From an uncultured Streptococcus sp. (GTDB taxonomy: Bacteria > Bacillota > Bacilli > Lactobacillales > Streptococcaceae), in assembly GCF_901875575.1 (NCBI RefSeq), contig NZ_CABFMF010000010.1:1-42411 (forward strand): DNA of 42,411 nt. The letters run 5' to 3'. The position numbers and the translations under genes are program-made. Numbering within the stretch: the stretch's first letter is position 1; each line of letters begins with the position of its first letter. This document shows positions 1-7,633 of the stretch, in pieces. The notes under the pieces are model-generated. The model was given only the letters and a program-made list of their open reading frames with translations, was not told the origin of the DNA and ran no database searches.

Positions 1-76
1 CGAACACAGAAGTTAAGCCCTAGAACGCCGGAAGTAGTTGGGGGTTGCCCCCTGTGAGATATGGAAGTCGCTTAGC
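1..76 (+). rRNA. rrf: 5S rRNA, 3' part
   Basis: The window opens inside 5S rRNA. The conserved stretch CGAACACAGAAGTTAAGCCC is at positions 1-20 and the closing helix strand ends near 76. The 5' part lies outside the window. It is followed within 5 nt by a tRNA-Val gene, the usual end of a streptococcal rRNA operon. The exact 3' end is an estimate. Confidence 0.9.
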
Positions 77-80
77 TCTA

Positions 81-153
81 GGGAGTTTAGCTCAGCTGGG
101 AGAGCATCTGCCTTACAAGCAGAGGGTCAGCGGTTCGATCCCGTTAACTCCCA
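81..153 (+). tRNA. tRNA-Val (TAC)
   Basis: Complete cloverleaf with anticodon TAC at 114-116, GTTCGATCC T-arm, and acceptor GGGAGTT paired with AACTCCC. CCA is not encoded. First gene of the cluster. Confidence 0.97.
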
Positions 154-155
154 TA

Positions 156-228
156 GGTCCCGTAGTGTAGCGGTTATCACGTCGCCCTGTCACGGCGAAG
201 ATCGCGGGTTCGATTCCCGTCGGGACCG
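156..228 (+). tRNA. tRNA-Asp (GTC)
   Basis: Anticodon GTC at 189-191 and acceptor GGTCCCG/CGGGACC with discriminator G. CCA is not encoded. It starts 2 nt after tRNA-Val. Confidence 0.97.
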
Positions 229-252
229 TTTAAAATAATGAAAGTTATTTTA

Positions 253-325
253 GACTCGTTAGCTCAGTTGGTAGAGCAATTGACTTTTAATCAATGGGTC
301 ACTGGTTCGAGCCCAGTACGGGTCA
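253..325 (+). tRNA. tRNA-Lys (TTT)
   Basis: Anticodon loop CTTTTAA with anticodon TTT and acceptor GACTCGT/ACGGGTC containing a T-G pair. CCA is not encoded. Confidence 0.97.
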
Positions 326-330
326 TATAT

Positions 331-412
331 GCGGGTTTGGCGGAATTGGCAGACGCACCAGATTTAGGATCTGGCGCTTAACGGCGTGGGGGTTCAAGTC
401 CCTTAACCCGCA
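331..412 (+). tRNA. tRNA-Leu (TAG)
   Basis: Class II tRNA with a long variable arm. The anticodon is TAG within ATTTAGG and the acceptor is GCGGGTT/AACCCGC. Confidence 0.97.
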
Positions 413-430
413 TTAAGGAATAATAAATGA

Positions 431-503
431 GCCGGCTTAGCTCAGTTGGTAGAGCATCTGATTTGTAATCAGAGGGTCGCGTGTTCAAGTCATGTAGCCG
501 GCA
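431..503 (+). tRNA. tRNA-Thr (TGT)
   Basis: Anticodon TGT at 464-466, acceptor GCCGGCT/AGCCGGC, and a standard D-arm and T-arm. CCA is not encoded. Confidence 0.97.
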
Positions 504-525
504 TTTTTATGTAGAAGAAAATAGT

Positions 526-597
526 GCGAACGTAGTTCAGTGGTAGAACACCACCTTGCCAAGGTGGGGGTCGCGGGTTCGAATCCCGTCGTTCGCT
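526..597 (+). tRNA. tRNA-Gly (GCC)
   Basis: Anticodon GCC in loop TTGCCAA and acceptor GCGAACG/CGTTCGC with discriminator T. Confidence 0.97.
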
Positions 598-605
598 TTA
601 AAGAG

Positions 606-691
606 GCCGGGGTGGCGGAACTGGCAGACGCACAGGACTTAAAATCCTGCGATTGGTAACGATCGTACCGGTTCGATTCCGGTCCTCGGCA
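606..691 (+). tRNA. tRNA-Leu (TAA)
   Basis: Class II tRNA with a long variable arm. The anticodon is TAA within CTTAAAA and there is a clear GGTTCGATTCC T-arm. Confidence 0.97.
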
Positions 692-701
692 TAAATAATG
701 A

Positions 702-775
702 GCACCCTTAGCTCAACTGGATAGAGTACCTGACTACGAATCAGGCGGTTAGAGGTTCGACTCCTCTAGGGTGCA
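702..775 (+). tRNA. tRNA-Arg (ACG)
   Basis: Anticodon ACG in loop CTACGAA, the A34 form that TadA would edit to inosine. Acceptor GCACCCT/AGGGTGC. Confidence 0.97.
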
Positions 776-789
776 TTTACTATATAACT

Positions 790-863
790 CGGGAAGTAGC
801 TCAGCTTGGTAGAGTACTTGGTTTGGGACCAAGGTGTCGCAGGTTCGAATCCTGTCTTCCCGA
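790..863 (+). tRNA. tRNA-Pro (TGG)
   Basis: Anticodon TGG in loop TTTGGGA and acceptor CGGGAAG/CTTCCCG, starting with C1 as is typical of tRNA-Pro. Confidence 0.97.
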
Positions 864-868
864 TATAC

Positions 869-942
869 GGCGGTGTAGCTCAGCTGGCTAGAGCGTCCGG
901 TTCATACCCGGGAGGTCGGGGGTTCGATCCCCTTCGCCGCTA
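869..942 (+). tRNA. tRNA-Met (CAT), elongator
   Basis: The anticodon is CAT in TTCATAC. Of the three CAT tRNAs here, its acceptor (GGCGGTG) resembles the elongator tRNA-Met of Bacillus. Assigning elongator Met versus tRNA-Ile2 between this gene and the next CAT gene is family-based inference. Confidence 0.85.
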
Positions 943-955
943 TTTTGATCTTGTT

Positions 956-1029
956 GGACCTTTAGCTCAGCTGGTTAGAGCTCTCGGCTCATAACCGAGT
1001 GGTCGTAGGTTCAAGTCCTACAAGGTCCA
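956..1029 (+). tRNA. tRNA-Ile2 (CAT, lysidine type) or tRNA-Met
   Basis: The anticodon is CAT in CTCATAA. The acceptor GGACCTT/AAGGTCC has C4-G69 and C5-G68, the identity pairs used by TilS, and it resembles Bacillus tRNA-Ile2. It probably reads AUA after lysidine modification. Automatic tools often label it Met. Confidence 0.8.
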
Positions 1030-1039
1030 TTTAAATAAT

Positions 1040-1129
1040 GGAGGATTACCCAAGTCCGGCTGAAGGGAACGGTCTTGAAAACCGTCAGGCGTGTAAAAGC
1101 GTGCGTGGGTTCGAATCCCACATCCTCCT
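1040..1129 (+). tRNA. tRNA-Ser (TGA)
   Basis: Class II tRNA of 90 nt with anticodon TGA in CTTGAAA, a long variable arm, and acceptor GGAGGAT/ATCCTCC. Confidence 0.97.
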
Positions 1130-1139
1130 TTAATAATAA

Positions 1140-1213
<74 letters not shown>

Positions 1214-1216
1214 TAC

Positions 1217-1289
1217 GGCTCGGTAGCTCAGTTGGTAGAGCAATGGATTGAAGCTCCATGTGTCGGCGGTTCGATTCCGTCTCGCGCCA
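1217..1289 (+). tRNA. tRNA-Phe (GAA)
   Basis: The anticodon is GAA in TTGAAGC. The acceptor helix GGCTCGG/TCGCGCC has an apparent T4-C69 mismatch and a terminal G7-T66 wobble, while the other arms are normal. The mismatch may be a feature of the lineage and not damage. Confidence 0.93.
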
Positions 1290-1305
1290 TTTTGAAATTT
1301 TATAT

Positions 1306-1376
1306 GCGGGTGTAGTTTAGTGGTAAAACTACAGCCTTCCAAGCTGTTGTCGCGAGTTCGATTCTCGTCACCCGCT
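1306..1376 (+). tRNA. tRNA-Gly (TCC)
   Basis: Anticodon TCC in TTCCAAG and acceptor GCGGGTG/CACCCGC with discriminator T. Confidence 0.97.
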
Positions 1377-1410
1377 TTGAACTTTGTTCAAATTACCAAG
1401 TTTTAAACTT

Positions 1411-1484
<74 letters not shown>

Positions 1485-1490
1485 TTAATA

Positions 1491-1578
1491 GGAGAATTAC
1501 TCAAGAGGCTGAAGAGGACGGTTTGCTAAATCGTTAGGTCGGGTAACTGGCGCAAGGGTTCGAATCCCTTATTCTCCG
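1491..1578 (+). tRNA. tRNA-Ser (GCT)
   Basis: Class II tRNA with anticodon GCT in TTGCTAA and a long variable arm. It is the last of the 17 tRNAs and is followed directly by a terminator. Confidence 0.97.
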
Positions 1579-1585
1579 TATAATT

Positions 1586-1608
1586 AAGAGTCAATGACTC
1601 TTTTTTTC
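1586..1608 (+). terminator. terminator of the rRNA-tRNA operon
   Basis: Hairpin AAGAGTC-aat-GACTCTT at 1586-1602 followed by a T run. It sits 7 nt after the last tRNA. Confidence 0.85.
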
Positions 1609-1610
1609 GT

Positions 1611-1984
1611 TACTAATAAAGATATTTTGTCTCTTCTATTTGGTAAATTCTTTATTTTTTATATATAGCTTTTTGAGAATAAAGTTCTTATAATCTATTA
1701 TGGGATTCAAGCAAAACAACATTAGAATCATTTATAAAAACTTTTGGAATGAAGTTACCCATCTATGCTTCCTAAAAATAAGACGAATCAATTAATTTAT
1801 AGAAAGTTAAGCATTTCATTTGTTGACAGGTTCAAGGATTTCTTTTGTAAGTGAAGCTAATTTAAGCATAAGAAATATCTATATATTATATATCATGTTC
1901 AAAAATTTATACATGTAAGACATAGAGATGAAAGGTAATTATACTGGATAAGGCAACAGCTTAAAATCTATAGTAGGAGTTTAA
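1611..1984. other. AT-rich intergenic stretch without a gene
   Basis: Very AT-rich sequence with stops in every frame. I recognise no gene, RNA or repeat here. It leads into transposase remnants and is probably older decayed insertion debris. Confidence 0.5.
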
Positions 1985-2465
1985 CCGAAGGTGGTAAAAG
2001 GAAAGTAATAACAGTAAGAAATAAGCTAGCTAAACTTTAAACCTGCTTCTAAATACATTGTACAGTGACAGGAGACACTATCAATTTTTTATTGGAGAAC
2101 GGGCATTATAAAATACAAGGTTTAAAGTTATGGATGTTTAAAGATCTAAAAACTACTGCTTACTTGACTAATAGAAAGAGTAGACATCAAATCATCCGAT
2201 TGTTTCCAAATAAAAGCGCTGAGCATGTCAAGTAAGTTCTAAAACATATCTTAAGACAACATCAAATTTTTTCTATAAGGAGAGTAATGAGACGGAATTA
2301 AGCCACTTGACTGAGATGTTTTTTAAGAAAGATATCTACTGTGTCCACTTCTATGCCTCTTGAGGAAGGTGTACTGATGAGAAACACTTAAAATCATCCG
2401 TAGATTGTTGTTTAATGGAACAAATAAAATAACTCCTAAAGTAGTCTCTTTCAGCGAAAATAGGT
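1985..2465 (+). pseudogene. decayed IS30-family transposase remnant
   Basis: No intact reading frame exists, but translated fragments follow the order of an IS30-type DDE transposase. GDTI (codons from 2071) sits where the first catalytic Asp is expected. A block reading TNRKSRHQIIRLFPNKSAEHV-like residues lies around 2165-2230. TELSHLTEMF lies near 2293. IYCVHFYAS lies near 2335, at the usual YFAHPYSSW position. IRRLLFNGTNKITPKVV (2396-2446) is in another frame and matches the usual C-terminal LIRRFLPKGT block. At least one frameshift and several stops separate the blocks. I saw no terminal inverted repeats, so the limits are approximate. The family is my reading of the motifs, without a search. 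Confidence 0.6.
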
Positions 2466-2614
2466 TTAGAACTTTCTAAAAAAATGCTTGAACTGCAGGT
2501 TGCTTAAAGAAGACTTCTCGCTAGCTAACTTGAACTTGAAATATAGCCTTTCATTAGTATAAAAATAATTTTTATTATTTATTGTCTAGTTTACTCTGCT
2601 TCTAGATATTTTGG

Positions 2615-2620
2615 TATAAT
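2615..2620 (+). promoter_or_regulatory. -10 element for the glutamate-cysteine-ligase-like gene
   Basis: TATAAT at 2615-2620 with only a weak -35 (TTACTC, 2591-2596), 46 nt before the chosen ATG. Confidence 0.5.
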
Positions 2621-2666
2621 ATTAGTTATTCATATTTTATTTTGATTGTGAAAGAGTTTGGTGAAT

Positions 2667-3944
2667 ATGTCACGTTCGATTGAGTTACTAAAAGGCCGTT
2701 ATTTAAAAAATTTGAGGGATAATCCTTCGATATTTGTTGGTATTGAGTTAGAATATCCAGTTGTTAGTATCGATGGTCAAGCTACAGATATTATAGTAGT
2801 TCAGAATTTGATGAGATTTCTGACGTCTAGATTAAACTTTGCTATTGAAAAGATTGATGATTTTGGTAATCCAATACAGCTTGTTGATTCTATAAGTCAG
2901 GATAGGATTCTTTTTGAGGTATCTTATACGACTATAGAATTTGCGTTTGCAAAGACTGATTCAATTAAGGATGTAGAGTCTCGCTTCCAACAATACATTG
3001 ATGTTATTCAAAGGAAATTAGGAGAAGATCACCATGCTATAGTTGGTTGTGGAATTCATCCTAACTGGGATAAAAATAAGAATTGTCCTGTAGCCTATTC
3101 ACGTTATCAAATGTTGATGAGTTATTTGAAGATGAGTAGAACTGTTACAGATATTCCTTTACATCATTTCCCTGAATATGGTGCTTTTATCTGTGGGAGT
3201 CAGGTTCAGCTTGATGTTTCAAAATCTAACTACTTACGGGTGATTAATGCTTTTACCCAAATTGAAGCAGTGAAGGCTTATTTATTTGCAAACTCTGAGT
3301 TTTCGGGTGCAGATTGGGATACGAAAATTGCAAGGGATATTTTCTGGGAAGAGTCTATGCATGGTATCTATCCAGAAAACGTCGGGGTCAATGCTAGACT
3401 CTTTAACGATGAGGATGATTTTTTTGATTATCTAGATCATTCTGCAATTTTTACTGCGGAACGTGATGGGCAAACCTATTATTTTTATCCGATTCAGGCA
3501 AGAGACTATTTGGCGACATCTGAAATCCAAGCATTTGATCTTAATGGGGATGAGGTTCTTATTTACCCTCAAGAGAAAGACTTTGAAACTCATCGTAGTT
3601 ACCAGTACCAGGACTTAACAACTCGAGGGACAGTTGAGTTTCGTAGTGTGTGTACTCAACCTCTAGATAGAACCTTCGCTTCAGCAGCTTTTCACTTGGG
3701 ATTGTTGCTTAATTTAGATAAGTTAGAAGCTTACTTAGAAACAGCACCTTTCTTTAAAGAATTTGGGCGAGATTATAAGTTTTTAAGACAACAATTTTCT
3801 AAGAAAAAGCTTACAGATGAGGAAGAAACTACGATTATTGAATTTTCCAAAGACTTACTCCTGCTAGCTGAGGAAGGACTGGAGATGAGAAATAAGCAAG
3901 AAATGACTTACTTACAGCCTTTGAGAGAAGAATTGAACCTATAA
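2667..3944 (+). CDS. glutamate-cysteine ligase-like protein (carboxylate-amine ligase family)
   Basis: A protein of about 425 residues that looks like a GCS2/GshA-type ATP-dependent carboxylate-amine ligase. It has an N-terminal FVGIELEYPV segment matching the glutamate-binding IGxExE region, EVSYTTIEFA, and a later RGTVEFRSVC strand. Such enzymes join the gamma-carboxyl of glutamate to an amine; for GshA the product is gamma-glutamylcysteine. No glutathione synthetase is fused to it or adjacent, so the product could be gamma-glutamylcysteine or another gamma-glutamyl amide. I chose ATG 2667 behind AAAGAG; in-frame GTG 2661 and TTG 2658 are alternatives. It lies alone between the IS remnant and thrC. 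The family call is moderately sure, the substrate unknown. Confidence 0.7.
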   Translation: MSRSIELLKGRYLKNLRDNPSIFVGIELEYPVVSIDGQATDIIVVQNLMRFLTSRLNFAIEKIDDFGNPIQLVDSISQDRILFEVSYTTIEFAFAKTDSIKDVESRFQQYIDVIQRKLGEDHHAIVGCGIHPNWDKNKNCPVAYSRYQMLMSYLKMSRTVTDIPLHHFPEYGAFICGSQVQLDVSKSNYLRVINAFTQIEAVKAYLFANSEFSGADWDTKIARDIFWEESMHGIYPENVGVNARLFNDEDDFFDYLDHSAIFTAERDGQTYYFYPIQARDYLATSEIQAFDLNGDEVLIYPQEKDFETHRSYQYQDLTTRGTVEFRSVCTQPLDRTFASAAFHLGLLLNLDKLEAYLETAPFFKEFGRDYKFLRQQFSKKKLTDEEETTIIEFSKDLLLLAEEGLEMRNKQEMTYLQPLREELNL

Positions 3945-3979
3945 TTTCTCTTATAAAGGGAGAATTTTCTGAAAAATCA

Positions 3980-3988
3980 TGATATAAT
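3980..3988 (+). promoter_or_regulatory. extended -10 promoter of thrC
   Basis: TGATATAAT, a TGn extended -10 that ends 31 nt before the thrC start. The -35 is poor, as is common for extended -10 promoters. Confidence 0.6.
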
Positions 3989-4019
3989 GGAAGAGACTAT
4001 AGATAAAGGATAGAGAGTA

Positions 4020-5504
4020 ATGACATTAGTTTATCAATCAACGCGTGATGCGAAAAATACAGTAACTGCTAGCCAAGCTATTTTGCAAGGTTTGGCGACG
4101 GACGGTGGTTTATTTACACCAGTTACTTATCCAAAGGTAGATTTGGACTTTGACAAATTGAAAGATGCTTCTTACCAAGAAGTGGCTAGGTTAGTTTTGT
4201 CAGCATTTTTAGATGACTTTACAGCTGAGGAGTTGGACTACTGTATCAACAATGCTTACGATAGCAAATTTGATACTCCAGCTATCGCGCCATTAGTGAA
4301 ATTAGACGGCCAATATAACTTGGAACTTTTCCATGGTTCAACAATTGCTTTTAAGGATATGGCCTTGTCTATCTTGCCATACTTTATGACAACAGCTGCT
4401 AAGAAACATGGTTTGGAGAATAAGATTGTCATCTTGACAGCGACATCTGGGGATACTGGGAAAGCTGCTATGGCAGGGTTTGCGGATGTTCCTGGTACTG
4501 AGATTATCGTCTTTTATCCAAAGGATGGTGTCAGCAAGGTACAAGAGTTGCAAATGACCACTCAGACTGGTGACAATACTCATGTTATCGCTATAGACGG
4601 TAATTTTGACGATGCGCAAACAAATGTGAAGCACATGTTCAACGATGTGGTCCTTCGTGAAAAATTGGCTGTCAATAAACTACAATTTTCATCAGCTAAC
4701 TCTATGAACATTGGTCGTTTGGTACCACAGATTGTCTACTATGTTTATGCCTACGCTCAGTTGGTTAAGACTGGTGAGATTGTGGCTGGTGATAAGGTTA
4801 ACTTTACAGTACCAACAGGAAACTTTGGAAATATCTTGGCTGCCTTTTATGCTAAGCAAATTGGTCTGCCAGTTGGCAAATTAATCTGTGCTTCAAATGA
4901 CAACAATGTCTTGACAGACTTCTTTAAAACTCGTGTCTATGACAAGAAACGTGAGTTTAAGGTGACAACAAGTCCTTCTATGGATATTTTAGTCTCTTCG
5001 AACTTGGAGCGTTTGATTTTCCATCTTTTGGGTAATGATGCGGTTAAGACAGCAGCACTTATGAATTCCTTGAATTCTCAAGGCCAATATGAATTGACAG
5101 ATTTCGACGAGGCTATTCTTAACCTCTTTGCAGCTGAATATGCGACTGAGGAAGAAACAGCGGCAGAAATCAAGCGTGTTTATGAGTCAGATTCTTATAT
5201 CGAGGATCCACATACGGCGGTTGCCTCAGCAGTTTATAAAAAATACCAAGCGGCTACTGGCGATGCGACTAAGACAGTGATTGCATCAACAGCTAGTCCA
5301 TACAAGTTCCCAGTAGTTGCAGTAGAAGCTGTAACTGGGAAAGTTGGCTTAACTGACTTTGAAGCTTTGGCTCAATTACATGAAATCTCAGGAGTGGCTG
5401 TGCCACCAGCAGTTGATGGGCTTGAAACAGCTCCTGTTCGTCATAAGACGACAGTGGCAGCCACTGACATGCAAGCAGCGGTTGAGGCTTATCTAGGGCT
5501 TTAA
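4020..5504 (+). CDS. thrC: threonine synthase
   Basis: Converts O-phosphohomoserine to threonine with pyridoxal phosphate, the last step of threonine synthesis, in the cytosol. The 494 residues match the long threonine synthases of streptococci. The PLP-binding lysine lies in HGSTIAFKDMALS (about residue 113). The phosphate-binding loop SGDTGKAAMAG and the later PTGNFGNILAAFYAK segment fit the fold. ATG 4020 follows an AGGATAGAG ribosome site. It has its own promoter and a strong terminator, but the MATE gene behind that terminator has no visible promoter and may rely on read-through. Confidence 0.97.
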   Translation: MTLVYQSTRDAKNTVTASQAILQGLATDGGLFTPVTYPKVDLDFDKLKDASYQEVARLVLSAFLDDFTAEELDYCINNAYDSKFDTPAIAPLVKLDGQYNLELFHGSTIAFKDMALSILPYFMTTAAKKHGLENKIVILTATSGDTGKAAMAGFADVPGTEIIVFYPKDGVSKVQELQMTTQTGDNTHVIAIDGNFDDAQTNVKHMFNDVVLREKLAVNKLQFSSANSMNIGRLVPQIVYYVYAYAQLVKTGEIVAGDKVNFTVPTGNFGNILAAFYAKQIGLPVGKLICASNDNNVLTDFFKTRVYDKKREFKVTTSPSMDILVSSNLERLIFHLLGNDAVKTAALMNSLNSQGQYELTDFDEAILNLFAAEYATEEETAAEIKRVYESDSYIEDPHTAVASAVYKKYQAATGDATKTVIASTASPYKFPVVAVEAVTGKVGLTDFEALAQLHEISGVAVPPAVDGLETAPVRHKTTVAATDMQAAVEAYLGL

Positions 5505-5516
5505 GATAGAGGGAGT

Positions 5517-5548
5517 AAACTCGGTTGGGAAACCAACTGAGTTTCTTT
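5517..5548 (+). terminator. terminator after thrC
   Basis: Twelve-bp hairpin AAACTCGGTTGG-gaaa-CCAACTGAGTTT with a GNRA-type loop, followed by TCTTTTC. Confidence 0.85.
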
Positions 5549-5564
5549 TCATCAGGAGGAAGGA

Positions 5565-6845
5565 TTGTTTAAGAAAAATAAAGACATTCTTAATATTGCC
5601 TTGCCAGCTATGGGTGAAAACTTTTTGCAGATGCTCATGGGGATGGTGGACAGTTATTTGGTTGCTCATTTAGGACTGATAGCCATTTCGGGTGTATCAG
5701 TAGCTGGCAATATTATCACGATTTATCAGGCGATTTTCATTGCTCTGGGAGCTGCTATTTCCAGTGTTATTTCAAAAAGTTTAGGACAGAAGGATCAGTT
5801 TAAGCTAGCCTATCATGTGACTGAAGCCTTGAAGATTACCTTACTATTAAGTTTCCTTTTAGGAGCTTTGTCCATCTTTGCTGGACAAGATATGATAGGA
5901 CTTTTGGGGACGGAGAGAGATGTAGCTGAGAGTGGTGGACTCTACTTATCTTTGGTAGGCGGATCGATTGTTCTCTTGGGATTAATGACCAGTTTGGGTG
6001 CCTTGATTCGTGCAACTCATAATCCACGACTGCCTCTCTATGTTAGTCTTTTATCCAATGCCTTGAATATTCTTTTTTCAAGTCTAGCTATTTTTGTTCT
6101 TGATATGGGGATTGCTGGTGTTGCTTGGGGAACTATTCTGTCTCGTTTGATTGGTCTTGTGATTTTGTGGTCGCAATTAAAGCTGCCTTTTGAGAAACCG
6201 ACTTTTGGTGTAGATAAGGAACTATTGACCTTGGCTTTGCCAGCAGCTGGAGAGCGGCTTATGATGCGGGCTGGTGATGTCGTTATCATTGCCTTGGTCG
6301 TTTCTTTTGGAACGGAGGCAGTGGCTGGAAATGCAGTCGGAGAAGTCTTGACCCAGTTTAACTACATGCCTGTTTTTGGCGTTGCTACAGCAACGGTTAT
6401 GCTGGTAGCCCGAGCAGTTGGAGAGGATAATTGGGAAAGAGTAGCTAGTTTGAGTAAGCAAACCTTTTGGCTTTCCCTAATCCTTATGTTGCCCTTGACC
6501 TTCAGTATCTATGCCTTAGGGATACCACTGACTCATCTCTATACAACTAATCCTCTAGCGGTTGATGCCAGTGTGCTAGTGACACTTTTTTCACTATTAG
6601 GAACACCTATGACGACAGGGACAGTCATTTATACAGCTGTTTGGCAGGGATTGGGGAATGCTCGGCTTCCCTTTTATGCTACAAGCTTTGGAATGTGGGG
6701 TATCAGAATTGGGACAGGTTATGTGATGGGAATCTTGTTTGGATGGGGTTTGCCCGGTATTTGGGCGGGGACGCTTTTGGACAATAGTTTCCGGTGGCTT
6801 TTCCTGCGTTACCGTTACCGACGTTATTGGATGTTGAAAGGATAG
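5565..6845 (+). CDS. MATE-family multidrug/toxin efflux transporter (DinF-like)
   Basis: A 426-residue, highly hydrophobic protein that I place in the MATE family of cation-coupled exporters. It begins with an amphipathic start and the LPAMGENFLQMLMGMVDSYL stretch typical of MATE helix 1. The second half repeats the pattern (LALPAAGERLMMRAGDVVII), giving the two six-helix bundles expected. The start is TTG 5565 preceded by AGGAGGA at 5554-5560; no ATG is better placed. It lies 16 nt after the thrC terminator and is followed after 3 nt by a HAD phosphatase, so the two are probably co-transcribed. The substrate cannot be inferred. Confidence 0.93.
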   Translation: MFKKNKDILNIALPAMGENFLQMLMGMVDSYLVAHLGLIAISGVSVAGNIITIYQAIFIALGAAISSVISKSLGQKDQFKLAYHVTEALKITLLLSFLLGALSIFAGQDMIGLLGTERDVAESGGLYLSLVGGSIVLLGLMTSLGALIRATHNPRLPLYVSLLSNALNILFSSLAIFVLDMGIAGVAWGTILSRLIGLVILWSQLKLPFEKPTFGVDKELLTLALPAAGERLMMRAGDVVIIALVVSFGTEAVAGNAVGEVLTQFNYMPVFGVATATVMLVARAVGEDNWERVASLSKQTFWLSLILMLPLTFSIYALGIPLTHLYTTNPLAVDASVLVTLFSLLGTPMTTGTVIYTAVWQGLGNARLPFYATSFGMWGIRIGTGYVMGILFGWGLPGIWAGTLLDNSFRWLFLRYRYRRYWMLKG

Positions 6846-6848
6846 AAG

Positions 6849-7472
6849 ATGGGTAAAATAGCCTTTATTTGGGATTTAGATGGAACCTTATTGGACTCTT
6901 ATGAGGCCATTTTATCAGGGATTGAGGAGACCTTTCGTCAGTTTGCGATTCCTTATCATAAGGAGGAAGTGAGAAGTTATATCCTCAAGTATTCTGTACA
7001 GGATTTGCTTGTGCAGGTGGCAGAAGAGAGAAAACTGGATGTGGAAGTGCTAAATCAGGTGCGCGCCCAGAGTTTGGCAGAAAAAAATGCCCATGTCGTT
7101 TTAATACCAGGTGCGCGTGAAGTACTGGATTGGGCTATTGAACATGGAATTCAGCAGTTTGTATATACGCATAAGGGGGACAATGCTTTCACTATCCTAA
7201 AAGACTTAGGATTGGAATCCTATTTCACAGAGATATTAACTAGTCAGAGTGGTTTTGCGCGAAAACCATCTCCAGAAGCGGCCACATATCTGCTAGATAA
7301 GTATCAGTTGAATCCGATAGATACTTATTATATAGGAGACCGTATCCTTGATGTGAAATTTGCTCAAAATAGCCAGATCCAGAGTATTAACTTTTTAGAA
7401 TCACCTTATGAGGCAAATCATAGAATTCAAAAATTAGAGGATATTCTATCAATTTTCTTTTTGGAGGATTAA
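6849..7472 (+). CDS. HAD-family hydrolase, phosphoglycolate phosphatase-like
   Basis: A 207-residue haloacid-dehalogenase phosphatase. Motif I is WDLDGTLLDS (residues 8-17, nucleophile Asp and acid/base Asp). Motif II threonine is in VYTHKGDN. Motif III lysine is in ARKPSPEA. Motif IV is YYIGDRILDV. A helical cap follows motif I, as in the Gph/PgmB group. It begins 3 nt after the MATE stop with AAAGGA upstream, which suggests translational coupling. Substrate specificity within the family cannot be read from sequence. The gene ends before a terminator that also lies over the LysM promoter. Confidence 0.9.
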   Translation: MGKIAFIWDLDGTLLDSYEAILSGIEETFRQFAIPYHKEEVRSYILKYSVQDLLVQVAEERKLDVEVLNQVRAQSLAEKNAHVVLIPGAREVLDWAIEHGIQQFVYTHKGDNAFTILKDLGLESYFTEILTSQSGFARKPSPEAATYLLDKYQLNPIDTYYIGDRILDVKFAQNSQIQSINFLESPYEANHRIQKLEDILSIFFLED

Positions 7473-7502
7473 GCAAAATGTGTCAGTTACATAACAGAAA
7501 CC

Positions 7503-7534
7503 TAACAAACTATTTCAAGTAATGATGTTTGTTA
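7503..7534. promoter_or_regulatory. 8-bp inverted repeat upstream of the LysM gene
   Basis: TAACAAAC (7503-7510) and GTTTGTTA (7527-7534) form a perfect inverted repeat with a 16-nt spacer. TGTTAC (7530) and TGTTAA (7552) resemble WalR/VicR half-sites but are 22 nt apart and not the canonical 11, so a WalR role is only a possibility. Confidence 0.35.
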
Positions 7535-7559
7535 CAATAAATCAACAGTTCTGTTAAAT

Positions 7560-7582
7560 AGCCCGCTGAGGGCTTTTTTTCT
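7560..7582 (+). terminator. terminator after the HAD gene
   Basis: AGCCC-gctga-GGGCT followed by seven Ts. The T tract overlaps the -35 region of the next gene. Confidence 0.8.
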
Positions 7583-7591
7583 ATTTTTTTG

Positions 7592-7600
7592 TGTTATGAT
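7592..7600 (+). promoter_or_regulatory. extended -10 promoter of the LysM gene
   Basis: TGTTATGAT at 7592-7600, 33 nt before the ATG. The -35 position falls in the T tract of the preceding terminator. Confidence 0.6.
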
Positions 7601-7633
7601 AGACAGATACTCATTTGAAAGGAATGTGAAAGA

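Noticed and set aside
38..238. Open frame across the 5S end and the first tRNAs
   Set aside because: It runs through 5S rRNA, tRNA-Val and tRNA-Asp; stable RNA genes explain the sequence.
806..994. Open frame across tRNA-Pro, tRNA-Met and tRNA-Ile2
   Set aside because: Entirely within tRNA genes and their short spacers.
3945..3970. Possible terminator after the glutamate-cysteine-ligase-like gene
   Set aside because: TTCTC/GAGAA gives only a 5-bp stem with a short T stretch; too weak to list.
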